Positions 11,331 to 22,617 are shown, numbered from the stretch's first letter. The stretch is DNA of 64,000 nt from Delphinus delphis (GCF_949987515.2 NC_082702.1:51553600-51617599); one strand, 5' to 3'. Notes: a model not told the origin generated them from the sequence alone. A program made the numbers and translations.

Positions 11331-11849
11331 AATATACACAACACAGGTGGACTCGGCCACACGTTGTAAAATATCCCCAAGAATATTTGCTTTCTCTTTT
11401 ACAATTTGTACTATTTTCATGTCGTATATTAAAACTGAGGGCAAAAAAATGGGCAATGATACAATTTCAGGCACAATATCTAAGGTTTGGAGGAAAATAT
11501 TAGATGATGAGACCATCGGATCCCCCAGCAACAGCCTGAGAGGAGGGCATGCAGGCATTCGCGACCTACCTAAGGTACTTGTAACTCAGTTATGAAATAT
11601 CAAGGCCTGGCAGCTGGTGGGAGGTATTCCATGGGAGGTCTGTGAACTGATGGGAAGTAAAGGGCTTCAAAACAGGAAAATAGAAACTTGCTTGCTTGCT
11701 GGAAAGAACCACAGACATAGAGGAAGGAGAAAGTAACCAGTTGCCCTTGATGAGTAGGAAAAATGATGACCAGGAAAGGAATGAGTTAAAATTTCTCCAC
11801 CCATATTGTGGGAAAGGGGCACCTTTTCACCTTTAACTAGCAAACAGAC
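11331..11849. other. No recognised feature
   Basis: Unique-looking DNA. The 82-codon and 175-codon opposed frames in 11031-11595 run through SINE and L2 sequence and are not genes. Confidence 0.45.
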
Positions 11850-12010
11850 AGGGCTAACTCAATGCAAAGTGCCGTTACATCTCTGAGCACTCATTGACAA
11901 CGTCACCTTGTGAGGGAGGTGACATGAGTCTCAATGATGGTAAGTTGGCTTGACCCAAGTCACACAGCCAATAGATCAGAAAACTGGAGTCAAACCCCGA
12001 CTTCTGGCAT
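11850..12010 (-). repeat. MIR, minus strand
   Basis: It shows 'ctctgagcactcattgacaac', 'tgagggaggtgacatgagt', 'cacacagccaatagatcag' and 'ggagtcaaaccccgact', which is the MIR body reversed. Confidence 0.7.
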
Positions 12011-12194
12011 CAGGCCACAGTTCTTTCCACAGCTCAGATAATTCCAGCAACTTGGATTCTCCAGAGCTCCCTCCCAAATATTCATGGCAAAGTAGATTTC
12101 CTTCTGCAACTGCAGTTCTTGGTCACAAAGAGCCTCTCTCCTGGAGGCGATCATAGCTCCCTGGAAGAAAGGGCTCATCTCTGCCTTTTCTAGA

Positions 12195-12224
12195 AGCATT
12201 TTAAAGCATTTTAAGCATTTTAAA
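12195..12224 (+). repeat. Short GCATTTTAA tandem repeat
   Basis: About three imperfect units of GCATTTTAA(A) in a row. This is a minor local duplication with no assigned role. Confidence 0.8.
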
Positions 12225-12289
12225 TATATCTCTTTGCCAGTGAATGTTGAGGTCAGAAGGGTGGAATGGGGTAATGATGAGGGCAACAA

Positions 12290-13060
12290 TTTAAAGAATA
12301 AACAGCAAAATTGTTTTAATGTGTGGGGGTTAAAGCAAAGTAAAAAGCAAATGACAAATGGAGAAATATTTGCAACCTCTATCACAATAAAGTTAATATC
12401 TCGAGTATATTAAAAGTTTCTATAAATAGAGAAAGAAAACCCAACAATCCTGTAGAAAAAAGGACAAAAGATACAGGAGTTCACAGAAAAAGAAACACAA
12501 TGACTCTTAAGTGTATGAAAACAGTGCTCACTCTTGCTAATAAAAGAAACGTGAGAAGTAAAACTACAGCTAAATAGAATTTCACACCTATTACATTCAC
12601 AGCTAAATAGAGTTTCACACCTATGAACTTTGACTACACATGTATATATACACACATATATGTATACACACACACACATACATATGTACATACATTCACT
12701 GAAGCTTTATTTGTAATAGCAAAAAACTAGAAGCAACCCAAATGTCCATCTGTATGTGGTTATAAAAAGGAATAAAATATATATAGCTATGGAATGATCA
12801 TCAGAAAATACTGTTAATTTTTTAAATGCAAGGAGCAGAAAAGCATGTACAGTATGTTACCTTTTAGTTAAGGAAGGAATATGTGTGTAAGTGAGTTTGC
12901 TTATTATTAAAGGTGCCATGTAGGGACAGGAAAAGGACAGCGCAGAGGGTCAGGGCAAAAGCTGGACTTCTCTGAACATATCTTGTTTTTTAGACACGCC
13001 TCTGGAACTATGTAAATGTTTTACCAAATTGTATTAAAAATTTAAATCAGAATAAGAAAA
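12290..13060 (+). repeat. Ancient L1 3' remnant
   Basis: The order 'gacaaatggagaaatatttgc', 'taaaagtttctataaatag', 'acaatgactcttaagtgtatg', 'gtaatagcaaaaaactagaag', 'aacccaaatgtccatctg' and 'ctggaactatgtaaatg' is the end of L1 ORF2 and the 3'UTR of an old L1M-type copy. Inside it, 12566-12591 and 12599-12624 form an imperfect 33-bp-offset tandem duplication. A CA/TA-rich run lies at 12640-12695. Confidence 0.75.
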
Positions 13061-13362
13061 CCTACTTCAAAATTGAAAACTAAGTGAAAAAAGAACCTAA
13101 CTGTAAAAAACACCATCAAGAGACATCATCAAGTGATTTTAAAATGCAATAATTTGACCATGAGTCTTGAATGGATATATCCTAAAGTCAAAAAGAACTG
13201 CAAAGAAAGATTTCTTTTGAGCATTTATATTGTCACTACCTACTCAGACTGTATTTGTTCTTTAAAATAAGTTTTTCCTAGAGCTGTCTGCAGAAGGGGC
13301 CTGTGCAAAATTGACCGAGCCAATACAAAGAGCACCCCCCGCGTTCAGACTCTAGTCTCAAA
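13061..13362. other. No recognised feature
   Basis: A-rich sequence between an old L1 end and a SINE. It may include decayed L1 sequence, but nothing is distinct. Confidence 0.4.
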
Positions 13363-13374
13363 ATATCTTCTCTC

Positions 13375-13564
13375 CGGCTTCCCTGGTGGCGCAGTGGTTG
13401 GGAGTCTGCCTGCTGATGCAGGGGACGCGGGTTCGTGCCCCGATCTGGGAGGATCCCACATGCCGCGGAGCGGCTGGGCCTGTGGGCCATGGCCTCTGGG
13501 CCTGCGTGTCCAGAGCCTGTGCTCCGCAGCGGGAGAGGCCACAGCGGTAAGAGGCCCGCGTACC

Positions 13565-13595
<31 letters not shown>
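13375..13595 (+). mobile_element. CHR-2-type SINE with long A tail
   Basis: It starts 'cggcttccctggtggcgcag', with the A box 'gtggttgggagtctg' and the B box 'gggttcgtgccccga' of a tRNA-Glu-derived Pol III promoter. Next comes the short-form body with 'gagcggctgggcctgtgg', 'gtccagagcctgtgctcc' and 'agaggcccgcgtaccgc', then about 29 A residues (13567-13595). The direct repeat ATATCTTCTCTC flanks it at 13363-13374 and 13627-13638, with a TA microsatellite lying between the A tail and the right copy. Frames translated across it are not genes. Confidence 0.95.

Positions 13596-13630
<35 letters not shown>
13596..13630. repeat. (TA)n microsatellite at a SINE tail
   Basis: About 17 TA units directly follow the A tail of the SINE and run into its right target duplication, which itself starts 'atat'. 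Confidence 0.97.
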
Positions 13631-13632
<2 letters not shown>

Positions 13633-13908
13633 TCTCTCACTGATAGGAAGCATTTGCTCCTTGGAGAAATGGCTGATTGCAGATAGCACAAGAAATGTAT
13701 GAGATGAGCCCAGAGACGAGCAGGAAAGAGTGAGTCACCAAGGCTTCTGGGATCACATCAAAAGGACTCAGACGCCAGCTTAAAGGAAATTCTACTGGCC
13801 AAAGATGGAGCAATTTGAACATAAAAAGAATATCTGTCATTGATTGAAACACATCAATCATGTTAAAATGCATGTGTTTATAGGATATTCGTTTTTTAAA
13901 TTTCTCAT

Positions 13909-14259
13909 TGCTATGGTTTGGATGTCTGTGTCGCCCCCAAATTCATATATTGAAATCCTAATGCCTAAGGTGACGGTATTAGAAGGTGGGATCTTTGGGA
14001 GGTGCTTAAGTCATGAGGACCAGAGCCCTCATGAATGGGATTAGTGTTCTCATAAAAGACTCCACAGAGCTCCCTAGTCCCTTCCACCATGTGAGGACAC
14101 AACAAGAAGTCTGAGACCCAAAAGACGGCCTTCCACTGACCACACTGGCACCCTGATCTCAGACTTCCAGCCTCTAGAACTGTGAGAAATAAATTTATGT
14201 TGTTTGTAAATCTCCCAGTCTGTCATATTTTGTTATAGCAGACTAAAAGGACTAAGACA
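13909..14259 (+). mobile_element. Solo MLT1A-like MaLR LTR
   Basis: It starts 'tgctatggtttggatgtctg' and ends 'ggactaagaca', so it has TG...CA ends. It shows the MLT1 order: 'aaattcatatattgaaatcc', 'ggtgggatctttgggaggtg', 'ccctcatgaatgggattag', 'accatgtgaggacacaac' and 'agaactgtgagaaataaatt'. The last includes an AATAAA polyadenylation signal. Length is about 351 bp, usual for the group. The flanking 5-mers CTCAT and GTCAC match at only three positions. No internal region is attached. Confidence 0.9.
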
Positions 14260-14439
14260 GTCACCTCTGGAAGATGCTAGGAAATTTACTCATTACTGAA
14301 AACTGGAAAATAAAGAGGAGAAAAATCAAATATTTTCCCCTCCCTTTCCTTTATGAATTCTACCTTGGGGAAAATTTTAAAGAACAAGAGAGAGGAATAA
14401 AAGTTCTTTTCTAAAGAATTCCAGGTAAAAAATGAAGAA

Positions 14440-15612
14440 GAACAGATAGAATATCGCTACTTTGCCACCTTTAATTAAATGATGGATCCTGGCAATAATT
14501 ATCAATGACCAATTAAGCTACTGGGTGATAAGCTGGTGGGAAATTTTATAAAAGGATGGAGTTGACCATACCTGAACACACTGATACATTTTAACATCAC
14601 AAAAAGAGATACAAGCAGATGTTATATACCTCCTGACAGAAGTACTCAACACTGCCTATGAGATTGAGATATAAAGGGAAATCAAAAAGAATCATCAAGC
14701 CATTGGAGACTGGCTCATGAAATGTTATCTATATCCCAGACAACCCAGATATTATAAACTTCTGGTCCCCTGATAGCTTTCATGACCCTATATAGCAGAA
14801 AAAGATGATCAAGCAGATTTTTATCTTAGAAATGCAAGGATGGTTCAATAGTGGAAAACAATCATTTCAACTGATACAAGTAAAAACTTTTATAAAATTG
14901 AATACTCATTCATGACAAAATCTTAGAAAGCTAAAAATAGAAGGAAAATTTTTTAACCTGATACAAATTGATTTCTAAAAACCTACTATAAAATTCATAC
15001 TTAATTGTAAAATATTAGAAACATTGTTTTTAAAGTCAGGAAAAAGGCAAATATGTCCTGTATAATCACTTTTGTCCCATTGTTCTGGCAGTCTTAGTTC
15101 ATGACATAGGCCAAGAAATGGAAATAAGAGTTAAAGATTAGAAATAAAAAGAAAATATTGCTTTTATATACAAATTACATATCATCCTAAGAATTACATA
15201 TGAAAACAAAACTACTAGAACTAAAAGGATAATTTAGCAAGATAGCTGGATAAAAATAAAAATAAATAAATAACACTGTTACAAACCAGCATTAACCAAT
15301 TAGAAAATATTATAGAAAAATCTCAAGGTACTTAATTAAGGCATGAAACTATCAAAATATACATGACTTGTGGAGGAAATATAATAAAAATCATTGAAAG
15401 ATATAAAATTTATAAATGGGGAAATACACTACATTTATAAGGAGGAAAAATAGCACCATTAAAATTTAAGTCTCTCCAAATTAACCTATAAATTCAATAC
15501 AGTTACAATTAAAATCCTATAGAGTTGACAAACAGATCCTAAAATTCATATTGAAGAAGAAAGCCAAGAAGTGCAAAGACAACTGTAAAGAATAATGAGA
15601 GGAAACTGTTCC
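14440..15612 (+). repeat. Ancient L1 ORF2 remnant, first part
   Basis: It contains 'aaatgcaaggatggttcaatag', 'ttcatgacaaaatcttagaaag', 'aaaacctactataaaattcat', 'cttagttcatgacatagg' and 'ctcaaggtacttaattaagg'. This order corresponds to the region around and after the L1 RT active site in a heavily decayed copy. No open frame of note survives. The element continues past the insertions at 15613-16100 and 16280-16480. Its left limit is unclear, and 14440-14800 is only weakly L1-like. Confidence 0.65.
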
Positions 15613-16100
15613 AATATACAGTGCTATGTAATAAACTACCTCAAATCTAAGTTGTTTAAAACAATTTATTTTGTCCACAGATCTACAATTTGGGCAGATC
15701 TTGGTGGAAACCTCTCATCTCTGTACCAAAAAGCATCAGCAGGGGGCGCTGGAAATACTGCTTAGGGCTGGAGTCATCTGAAGGCTCATTCAGTCACCTG
15801 TATGGCAGGTGACTCTGACTGGGGGCAGGGACCTAGGTTGGGCTGTTGTCTGCAACACCTATACTTGGCCCCTCCACATGGTGGCTTGGCTTCCTCACAG
15901 CATGGCAGCTGGGTTCCAAAATAAAATGTCCCAAGAGAACCAGATAGAAGTTGTATCACATTTTATGATCTAGCCTTAGAAGTCACACAACATCACTACC
16001 ACCACAGCCTATTAGTTAGAAATAAGCCTTTCCAGAATCAAGGGGTGGGGAATTAGACCTGTTGGTGGGAGAATAGTTACAGAATTTACAGATAAGTTTT
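15613..16100. repeat. Dispersed repeat inside the ancient L1, family unassigned
   Basis: It shows the order 'taataaactacctcaaatct', 'gtttaaaacaatttatttt', 'ctggagtcatctgaaggctc', 'cctcacagcatggcagctggg' and 'agaagtcacacaacatcactac'. This is a familiar old mammalian dispersed repeat, but I cannot fix its name. It separates two halves of one L1, so it inserted after that L1. Confidence 0.55.
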
Positions 16101-17660
16101 AAAACCACCATGGGCATATCCCCACAAGATATGATATTTAAACTACAGCAATTAAGAATGACTCAGGGATAGATAGACAAAACATGGGATGGGATGGGAT
16201 GGGATGGAGAACCAAGAAACAGTCACATATATATATGGATACTTGATATAACAAGAGTTGACATTACCAATTGGTGAGGAAAGTCTGGATGATTTTTTTT
16301 CTTTTCCATTATGGTTTATTACAGGATATTGAATATAGTTCCCTTTGCTATACAATAAGACCTTGCTGTTTATCTATTTTATATATAGCAGTTTGTATCT
16401 GCTAATCCTAAACTCCTAATTCATCTCTCTCCCACACCCTTTCCCCTTTGCTTTCTATGTTGGACTATTTATTAAAATATTCTGTTACAAATTATATTTA
16501 TATAGGAAGAAAAAAAAGCCTTACTTTATACAACAGAAAAATAAATTCTAGGTGAAATAAATGTATAAAGCCTAAAAAGAAAAATCAAAATTTTAACAGG
16601 AAGGAAATATAAAATAATATATTTATAACAATGCTATGAAATTATTTAAGACATCAAAAAGCACCAATCATAAAGAAACAGAATGAGAATTCTGACTAAA
16701 CGTAAAATTGCAGTTTCTATATAACTGAAGATAACATAAAAATATGAAAGTCAGGCCCTAAGCTGGGATCATGCCTCTCACTCATGATTGGTGAGCATCA
16801 GAATGTACAAAGAATGTTTAATACTCAGTAAGGAAAAGACAATTCACTCAGCAGAAAAATCAGCAAAAGCTACAAGCATTCAATTCATTAAAAAGGAATT
16901 ATGAGTGATCACAAAGTACATGAAAAGTTCCTCAACTTTTCCATTTATCAAGGAGATGTAGTTGAAACAACTATAAAATCCCATTTTTCATCCAAAAGAT
17001 TGGCACATTTTTTAAAATAATAATATCGAATGTTGGAGGGACCACACATATGCTACTGGTAAGTATATATTTTGGTAATTTGACAGCATCTAGTGTTAAA
17101 ATGTTATATGTAATGTTAAAAACACCTGAACCTTGCCAACCAGTAACCCCACGTCTCTCAGGTACATATTTCAGAGAAATGCTCACACACATACGCAAGA
17201 AGAAATTAGTAAACATGTTAATGGCTTGTGAGAGGAAAATTAGTAAATATATAAATAAATAAGAAGAAAACACCTAAGTGTTCATCAGGAAAGAAATCAA
17301 ATATGTTATATTCAAAGAATTAAAAATTCAACACCTAAAATGAAAGAACTTGATTTATAAGTATGTTGAATTTTAAAAGCAAATTGCAGAAGGATAAGCA
17401 CTGCATAATGTACCACTAATGCGTTTTAATACCAGGTATTATCTACTGATACATGCTCATGTAATAAATGTATAAAACTATGGAAGTGAAGGATATGCAC
17501 CAAGATAGTTTTCTCTGGGGAGCGGGGCAGGGAAATGAGGCTGGTGAGGGGTACAAAGGAGGCTTCAACAATATCTGTCACATTTTAGGTAATAATGTAA
17601 TTATAAAACTAAAAATCTGAAGCAAAAAGTGAAAATATTAAACTTTATTTCTAATTAATG
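16101..17660 (+). repeat. Ancient L1 ORF2/3'UTR remnant, second part
   Basis: Continuing from 15612, it has 'aactacagcaattaagaatg', 'ctttatacaacagaaaaataaattc', 'ttaatactcagtaaggaaaag', 'aaaagttcctcaacttttcc', 'gttgaaacaactataaaatccc' and 'ccagtaaccccacgtctctc'. The 3' end runs 'ataaaactatggaagtgaagg' and 'ctggggagcggggcagggaa'. A (GGGAT)4-5 run sits at 16185-16206. A short minus-strand L1 tail interrupts it at about 16280-16480. Confidence 0.65.
16280..16480 (-). mobile_element. Short L1 3'UTR insertion, minus strand
   Basis: Read in plus sense it is 'cattatggtttattacagg', 'tatagttccctttgctatac', 'ccttgctgtttatctatttt' and 'ctgctaatcctaaactcc'. This is the reverse complement of a cetartiodactyl L1 3' tail. 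It is 5'-truncated and lies inside the older plus-strand L1. Its edges are approximate, and no clean target duplication was found. Confidence 0.7.
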
Positions 17661-17975
17661 GACAGGAGTATTTGTTATATTACTTTTATAATTAACGCAT
17701 TTATATTAAACATGTTAAGTACCAATAAATTTAGTTGTTACACTCTTGTTGGCAAGTGTAAGAAACTCTAGTCAATCAGATTAGATAAAAATGGAGTATT
17801 TTGATTCACAGAATCTCAGGACAGTTTGAAAGACCAAGCCCTGGGAAGAACAAATTTGCAGCAGATCTTAGAAACAAACTTGAACCAAGAAACAGGAATG
17901 CCACCAGGATTCTCTTACCCACTTGGGTGTCTGCATCTTTCTGCACATAATACTACCATGATTACAACTGCTACT
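17661..17975. other. No recognised feature
   Basis: Unique-looking sequence between an L1 end and a MIR. Confidence 0.4.
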
Positions 17976-18215
17976 GCTGCTGCTGCCACTACCAACAACA
18001 ATGAACATTTATATAGTGCTTACTGTGTGCATATCAATGATCCAAGCACTTTACATTTATTAACAGATTTAATCCTCAGCACAATACCATTTTATGGATG
18101 AAGAAACTGAGGCACAGAAAGGTGAAATGACTTGCCCATGTGACACAGGTGGTAAAGAGTAAAATAAGGAATTAAACCTAGGCAGGCATACTTATGCCTG
18201 ATCACTAGAAACTGA
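17976..18215 (-). repeat. MIR, minus strand
   Basis: The order 'gtgcttactgtgtgcatatc', 'aagcactttacatttattaac', 'aatcctcagcacaat', 'gatgaagaaactgaggcac', 'cttgcccatgtgacacagg' and 'attaaacctaggcaggc' is a well-preserved reversed MIR. Confidence 0.9.
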
Positions 18216-18960
18216 TTCTCACCACTTGTAGAAATATGAGTATTGAGTATTTAAAGTAATTTTTTTTTCACCTCATACCTTCCACTAGTGGAGAAAGACA
18301 GATGCTCTTTCTGATCCCACATTTAAAAGTCCAAGGGAAGGGCTGAGACTAGCCCATCTTGGGTCAGGTGCTCCTCCCAGATCAGTCATCTGTGGCCTCT
18401 AGAGGACAGTGGGAGGAGCATAAGAATCATGGAACAAAATGGAAGTTTCTAGGAAACCATAAAGTTGAAGCAGGAAAAGAAATTACCAGAAAAAATAAAT
18501 ACTAAGTTTCCAAAGGCAAAGGGGAAAAGCAAGGATGAGGGGCTGAGCAGACAAATAAAAGATGCCCACCGTATTTTAGCATGGTATTAAATACGGTGTT
18601 TGTTGTTTCTTTTGTACTTTTCTGTTTTATCTAAAATGTGTACAATGAGCATGTATTGTTTTATAACTTTAAAAAGTTAAGTTCTCTCAGTGGCTGCCCC
18701 TCCTCTGAATTCTTCTTCGCTTGTTCTCTTTTCTCCCCCCTGGAAACAGATTCAAGCACATTGTGTTGGTGGATGAATGGAGTCAATGTCTCCTACTCAG
18801 TCTCTGAATTCCTCCTGAAAAGTTTAAAATGCTCTTTGTAAATATTCCCATAGTGAAGAAATTAGGAAAGTTATTTAAAGGTCATGATTAAAAGTTGTTT
18901 TTAATGATTAATTAAATGTTTTATTTTCTTTATTTTGGAATCAGAACAGAAAGAAACTGT
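18216..18960. other. No recognised feature
   Basis: Unique-looking DNA with one 67-codon chance frame. The stretch at 18835-18945 is AT-rich. Confidence 0.45.
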
Positions 18961-19165
18961 GTGTTGTAGGCAAACAGACCTTGGTTCAAATCTTGGCTCT
19001 GACACTAACGGGGAAATAATTTTGAACATTTCTTAACCTTTGTTATCTCAGGTTCATCACTTTTGAAATGGGGTAAATAGTAAAAACCTCAAAGGATTGG
19101 GGGTGGGATGGTATCTGTAAGGGAGAACATCAAAATGATAAGCATTTGGTCCAGGTGGTAAGGTA
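18961..19165 (+). repeat. MIR, plus strand
   Basis: It shows 'caaacagaccttggttcaaatc', 'ttggctctgacactaac', 'cttaacctttgttatctcag' and 'gaaatggggtaaatagt', following the MIR core in forward order. Confidence 0.8.
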
Positions 19166-19283
19166 ATCATAGATTTGTATGAGAATTTGTCAGTTGCCCA
19201 GAAGAGCATCAATGGTCTTCCAGAAAGTTGTCATGTAATTGGAGCTGTGTTTGTCGGTTATTTGTTTCTCTTTATTCTAGGGG

Positions 19284-19374
19284 AGGGGTTAGTCCCCCTG
19301 AGATGTGCGCTCGGGGGAATATTGCCCCCGGAAAGGAAACTTTCCATGGTATCTTCACCTAGCATTTTTGCTAG
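19284..19374. other. Run of four short inverted repeats
   Basis: There are four consecutive potential hairpins. AGGGG (19284-19288) faces CCCCT (19295-19299). CGGGGG (19312-19317) faces CCCCCG (19325-19330). GGAAAG (19330-19335) faces CTTTCC (19340-19345) around a GAAA loop. CTAGCA (19359-19364) faces TGCTAG (19369-19374) around TTTT. The stems are read directly from the sequence; any RNA or protein-binding role is unknown. The run lies in a 68-codon frame that I do not consider coding. Confidence 0.6.
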
Positions 19375-19889
19375 AAAATAAATATGTTTAATGGCATGTT
19401 TCTGCTAAAGAACATTCTCTTACTTGTCTGAAACTGGGGCCCGAGGAAGAGGCTCCTATTACCTTTCTCAGCTAGAATTCACCCCAAGGGCATTAATAAT
19501 GAGCTGTCTGTGTCTTGAACGCTAATTTCTTTCTGCCACATCAGAGACGCAGTCCAGATAGAAAGATGCCTCTCAGGAGAGTATTCAGGAAGAGCATATT
19601 AGGTGCCTGGGCCCAGCATGAATTATTCATACTTATGGTGGCCAAGGAGGAAAGACAGAAGAGTGTCCCTGGGTGGGAAACAGATCCCAAGTTAGAAGGA
19701 TCCTTTAACAGTGAGAATGGCAAGATGAGAACCTGAGTTGAACGTTTGATTCATCTGCAGGGCACATTCATCTTTCAGACTGAGGGAGCAACAATTCATT
19801 TCAAACACTTTACAGAAGTTCAGGATTGGACTTAATCCCAAAACTGAGTTTCAGAGCAACCCCTCTGATGTGGTGTGGACAGCCAGTGA
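19375..19889. other. No recognised feature
   Basis: Unique-looking DNA. The 73- and 60-codon opposed frames around 19515-19736 show no domain. Confidence 0.45.
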
Positions 19890-20150
19890 AAGTGAAGGAA
19901 AATGAGATTTAGAAGGCAGTGTGGTCGGGAAGGTGATGGGAGTCTGAAGTTAAGAATGGAGGGAAGTGAACCAACTCAAGAGACATCTAGGAGGCTGAAT
20001 CTGTAGGGCTTGGTGGTCATTTGGATGTATGGAGAGAGAAAGAGGAATGTGTCAGCAATTAGTCCCCAGTCACAGGCTGGAACAGTTGAAAAGGGGCATC
20101 TGGACATGGTGGCAAGTTCCAGGGAGTGAGGAGTCCCAGAGATAGCTCTA
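19890..20150 (-). repeat. Probable L2-type fragment, minus strand
   Basis: The text 'tagggcttggtggtcatttgga', 'ggagagagaaagaggaatg' and 'gagacatctaggaggctg' matches the order of the reversed long L2 end seen at 10323-11330. Divergence is high, so the call is tentative. Confidence 0.45.
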
Positions 20151-20635
20151 AACACCTAAAACAAGTATTCCTACCCCTGTAGCAATGAAATTTCCCACAG
20201 TAACTCAATATACTGACTCTTGTTTATGTAATAGTCTCTTATGAATTTGGTCAGCTTAAGACATGCCCACAAATTCCAGATAAAGTCATAAAACTGAAGT
20301 GGGGGTGATAGAATAGCTGGAATTACAGGACCCTCACCCTTGTGCTGCCCCTTTTCTAGATTTGACAGAGCTGCCAGCGCATCTTCTTCTCCATCTCTCT
20401 ATTTAATGTCAACAGGGAGCTGAGAGTTTAACTCCCATAAAATTACCACAAGGGGGGTGAAAACAAGATGCTAAGAGAATTCAAAGAAAGGAGAAGTGGT
20501 CCACATGGGGAGAACAGAGGATCTGACCTGGGGGTCAAAATTAAGATTTGGAGTTGAAGAGAAGTGGCACCTACTTGATTTTAGAAGAAGATGGTAGAGG
20601 GTAACAGAGGGTAAAAATCTGAAATAAAAATGAGA
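20151..20635. other. No recognised feature
   Basis: Unique-looking sequence without ORFs of interest. Confidence 0.45.
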
Positions 20636-20690
20636 ATGTCTAAGTGCACAGCATCTGGCATACAGTAGGCACTCATTAAAAGAGTCTTTG
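20636..20690 (+). repeat. MIR 3' end fragment
   Basis: The segment 'gcacagcatctggcatacag' then 'taggcactcattaaa' is the 3' end of a MIR ('gcctggcacatagtaggcgctc'). Confidence 0.6.
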
Positions 20691-21119
20691 ATCTGGGTGT
20701 AAATCTTAGCATCTTTCAAGTCTCAAGTATCACTTTCATCCTTTGCTTACTTACGCACCTGAACTCCCAGATCATACTCTTAGAGCTAACAAGGTCATAT
20801 TTTCTCAGCACTGGCTTTTTGTCTCGTATTGGGATCCATTTTTCTTTCTAATTCAGTAGCTCTCCTTTGGAGAAGAAGGAATTAAGAGACCACTCCGCAT
20901 TGGGAGGAAATTTTAAAGTAGCTCTTGAGCTAGGTAAATTTGCCCCAGAATGGGGGAAAGAAGAGCAACAAAAAAAGGAATTAAGGCTATCACGTCTGGC
21001 GGATGCTCCGTTCTCGCTGAAAGAAAATCCTCCTGGCAGTGTCCAGCACATAATAAATAAATACTGTGTAAATCATTGTTGAATGAGTAAGTGAATGAAC
21101 AAAATATCCAATCATTTTA
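20691..21119. other. No recognised feature
   Basis: Unique-looking DNA. The opposed 67- and 71-codon frames at 20848-21082 have no recognisable product. A short 'cagcacataataaataaatac' stretch may be another MIR end. Confidence 0.4.
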
Positions 21120-21330
21120 ATAATAATAACAGCTAATATTTATAAAGGACTTACCCTATGGTAGCTACTGCACACGGTGCTTACATTCGTCACTTCCTTT
21201 TGATTTTTCTCTTTATAAATGAGAATTAAGGTAACTTTCCTAACATCACACAGCTAATGAGAAATAAAACCAGGATACAAACCCAACATTGCATTTATTT
21301 TAGTCCCACACTAATCCTATTGCTATACCA
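21120..21330 (-). repeat. MIR, minus strand
   Basis: It reads 'aataacagctaatatttataa', 'gtagctactgcacacggtg', 'tataaatgagaattaaggt', 'acatcacacagctaatgag' and 'aaaccaggatacaaaccc', which is the reversed MIR order. Confidence 0.85.
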
Positions 21331-21340
21331 TATTTTGTCC

Positions 21341-21665
21341 CAAATATTTATTCAACAGATATTTATTGAGCACTTATTATGTACCAGGTACATACTAGAT
21401 ATTGGAGACAGACTGGTGAACTAGACTGACCCGAACCCCTTCATGAATCTTAAAGTGGAGGAAACAAAATAAATAGGCAAGGAAATGCTAAACACATCCA
21501 TAAACAGTTATTTCAGCAGCTGATAATCTCTTAGAGCAACAGCAAACAGTGGAGGGCTACTTTTAACAGGATGGTCGGGAAAGGCATCTCTGAAGGGGTG
21601 ACATTTAAGCTAAGACCTGAAAGTTAAGAAGTTTGTGAGGCAAAGCACCAGGAGGAAAAGTCATT
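21341..21665 (-). repeat. L2 LINE 3' end, minus strand
   Basis: It starts 'caaatatttattcaacag', 'atttattgagcacttattat' and 'gtaccaggtacatac', and continues to 'gggaaaggcatctctgaagg' and 'gtgacatttaagctaagacc'. This is the reverse-complemented 3' end of L2. Confidence 0.85.
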
Positions 21666-22615
21666 TTTTAAATCCTGTATGAAAAACAACAAAATGGCGA
21701 GCATTTCTACGGTAAGTTTTAATTTCCCAGGCATATCTGCATGCATTCTTTTACTTCACTAAGACAAACCTTTGGAAAGTGTTCCACTTTAGAGTCCTTT
21801 CCACAAAATGCATCCTGTTATTTGTTCACAGTCCCCATCACCATTCTGTTACATTGGTTAATAATTACAGGTCATCAGCAGGGCTGACGTAAAGGTCAAC
21901 CACCTCTGAGAAAACAAAAATCCTCCAATTAGCTAAGAATCAGTGAAGAGCGATGCCTGGAGGAGTAGCAAAGAAATCAAAGGAAAAGGTTGCCAACAAT
22001 CATCCAAAAAGCAACTGGCTGCTCTTTAGGGAAAGCCCACCTTGGCCAGCTTAATGAGCCTTGAAGCTCTGAGCAAACAAATTCAGAGTCCGCAGTAGAG
22101 GCAAACACAGGGCAACAAAGAGGGGACCATTAAACACACAGATTGGATGTGACCCTCTCTCCACTGTGAAGGAGCTTGGCAACCCTGGTGAACCATCCTG
22201 GGGAGATACAGTCAGGATGGTCTGGGATACAGCATCTCCCAGAGGAGAGCTGCCCAAACCTCCCTTCTTATTCTTTCCCCATTCAATGCCCAAATCTCTC
22301 ATCCTTCACCTCACACTGGACCACCAGCACAGTTTCACGAATAAGACTCAGAGATCACCAGTGTATGAGATGTGAACTGCCACTATTACCAGGGCAGGGA
22401 CTGCTAATCCATCCATCATGGCATCCTTTTCTCTGAACCTGCAGGCAACCTCAGAATCCCTCTTGATACAAATCTACAGGCAGCTACTATCACGTACTAA
22501 GAATTCAGACACAATAAGAAGTCTATGTGGCGTTCCTGAATTCTAAACCATTTTAAATATCACCATCTCGAAGGTCAAATAAGCGCTCTATATGGGCTGA
22601 TGCGTCTGAGATTAT
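21666..22615. other. No recognised feature
   Basis: About 950 bp of single-copy-looking DNA. Three overlapping frames of 69-86 codons at 22051-22436 lie on both strands and show no domain. Confidence 0.4.
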
Positions 22616-22617
22616 CC

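Noticed and set aside
11031..11558. 175-codon minus-strand open frame
   Set aside because: It runs through the antisense of the CHR-1-like SINE and the L2, so it is a repeat artefact.
13376..13566. A true tRNA-Glu gene in the SINE heads
   Set aside because: The A and B boxes are tRNA-derived, but there is no cloverleaf with an anticodon arm and acceptor pairing. The body and A tail identify a SINE.
13278..13702. Four long frames with IYIYIY and KKKK runs
   Set aside because: They translate a SINE, its A tail and the TA microsatellite.
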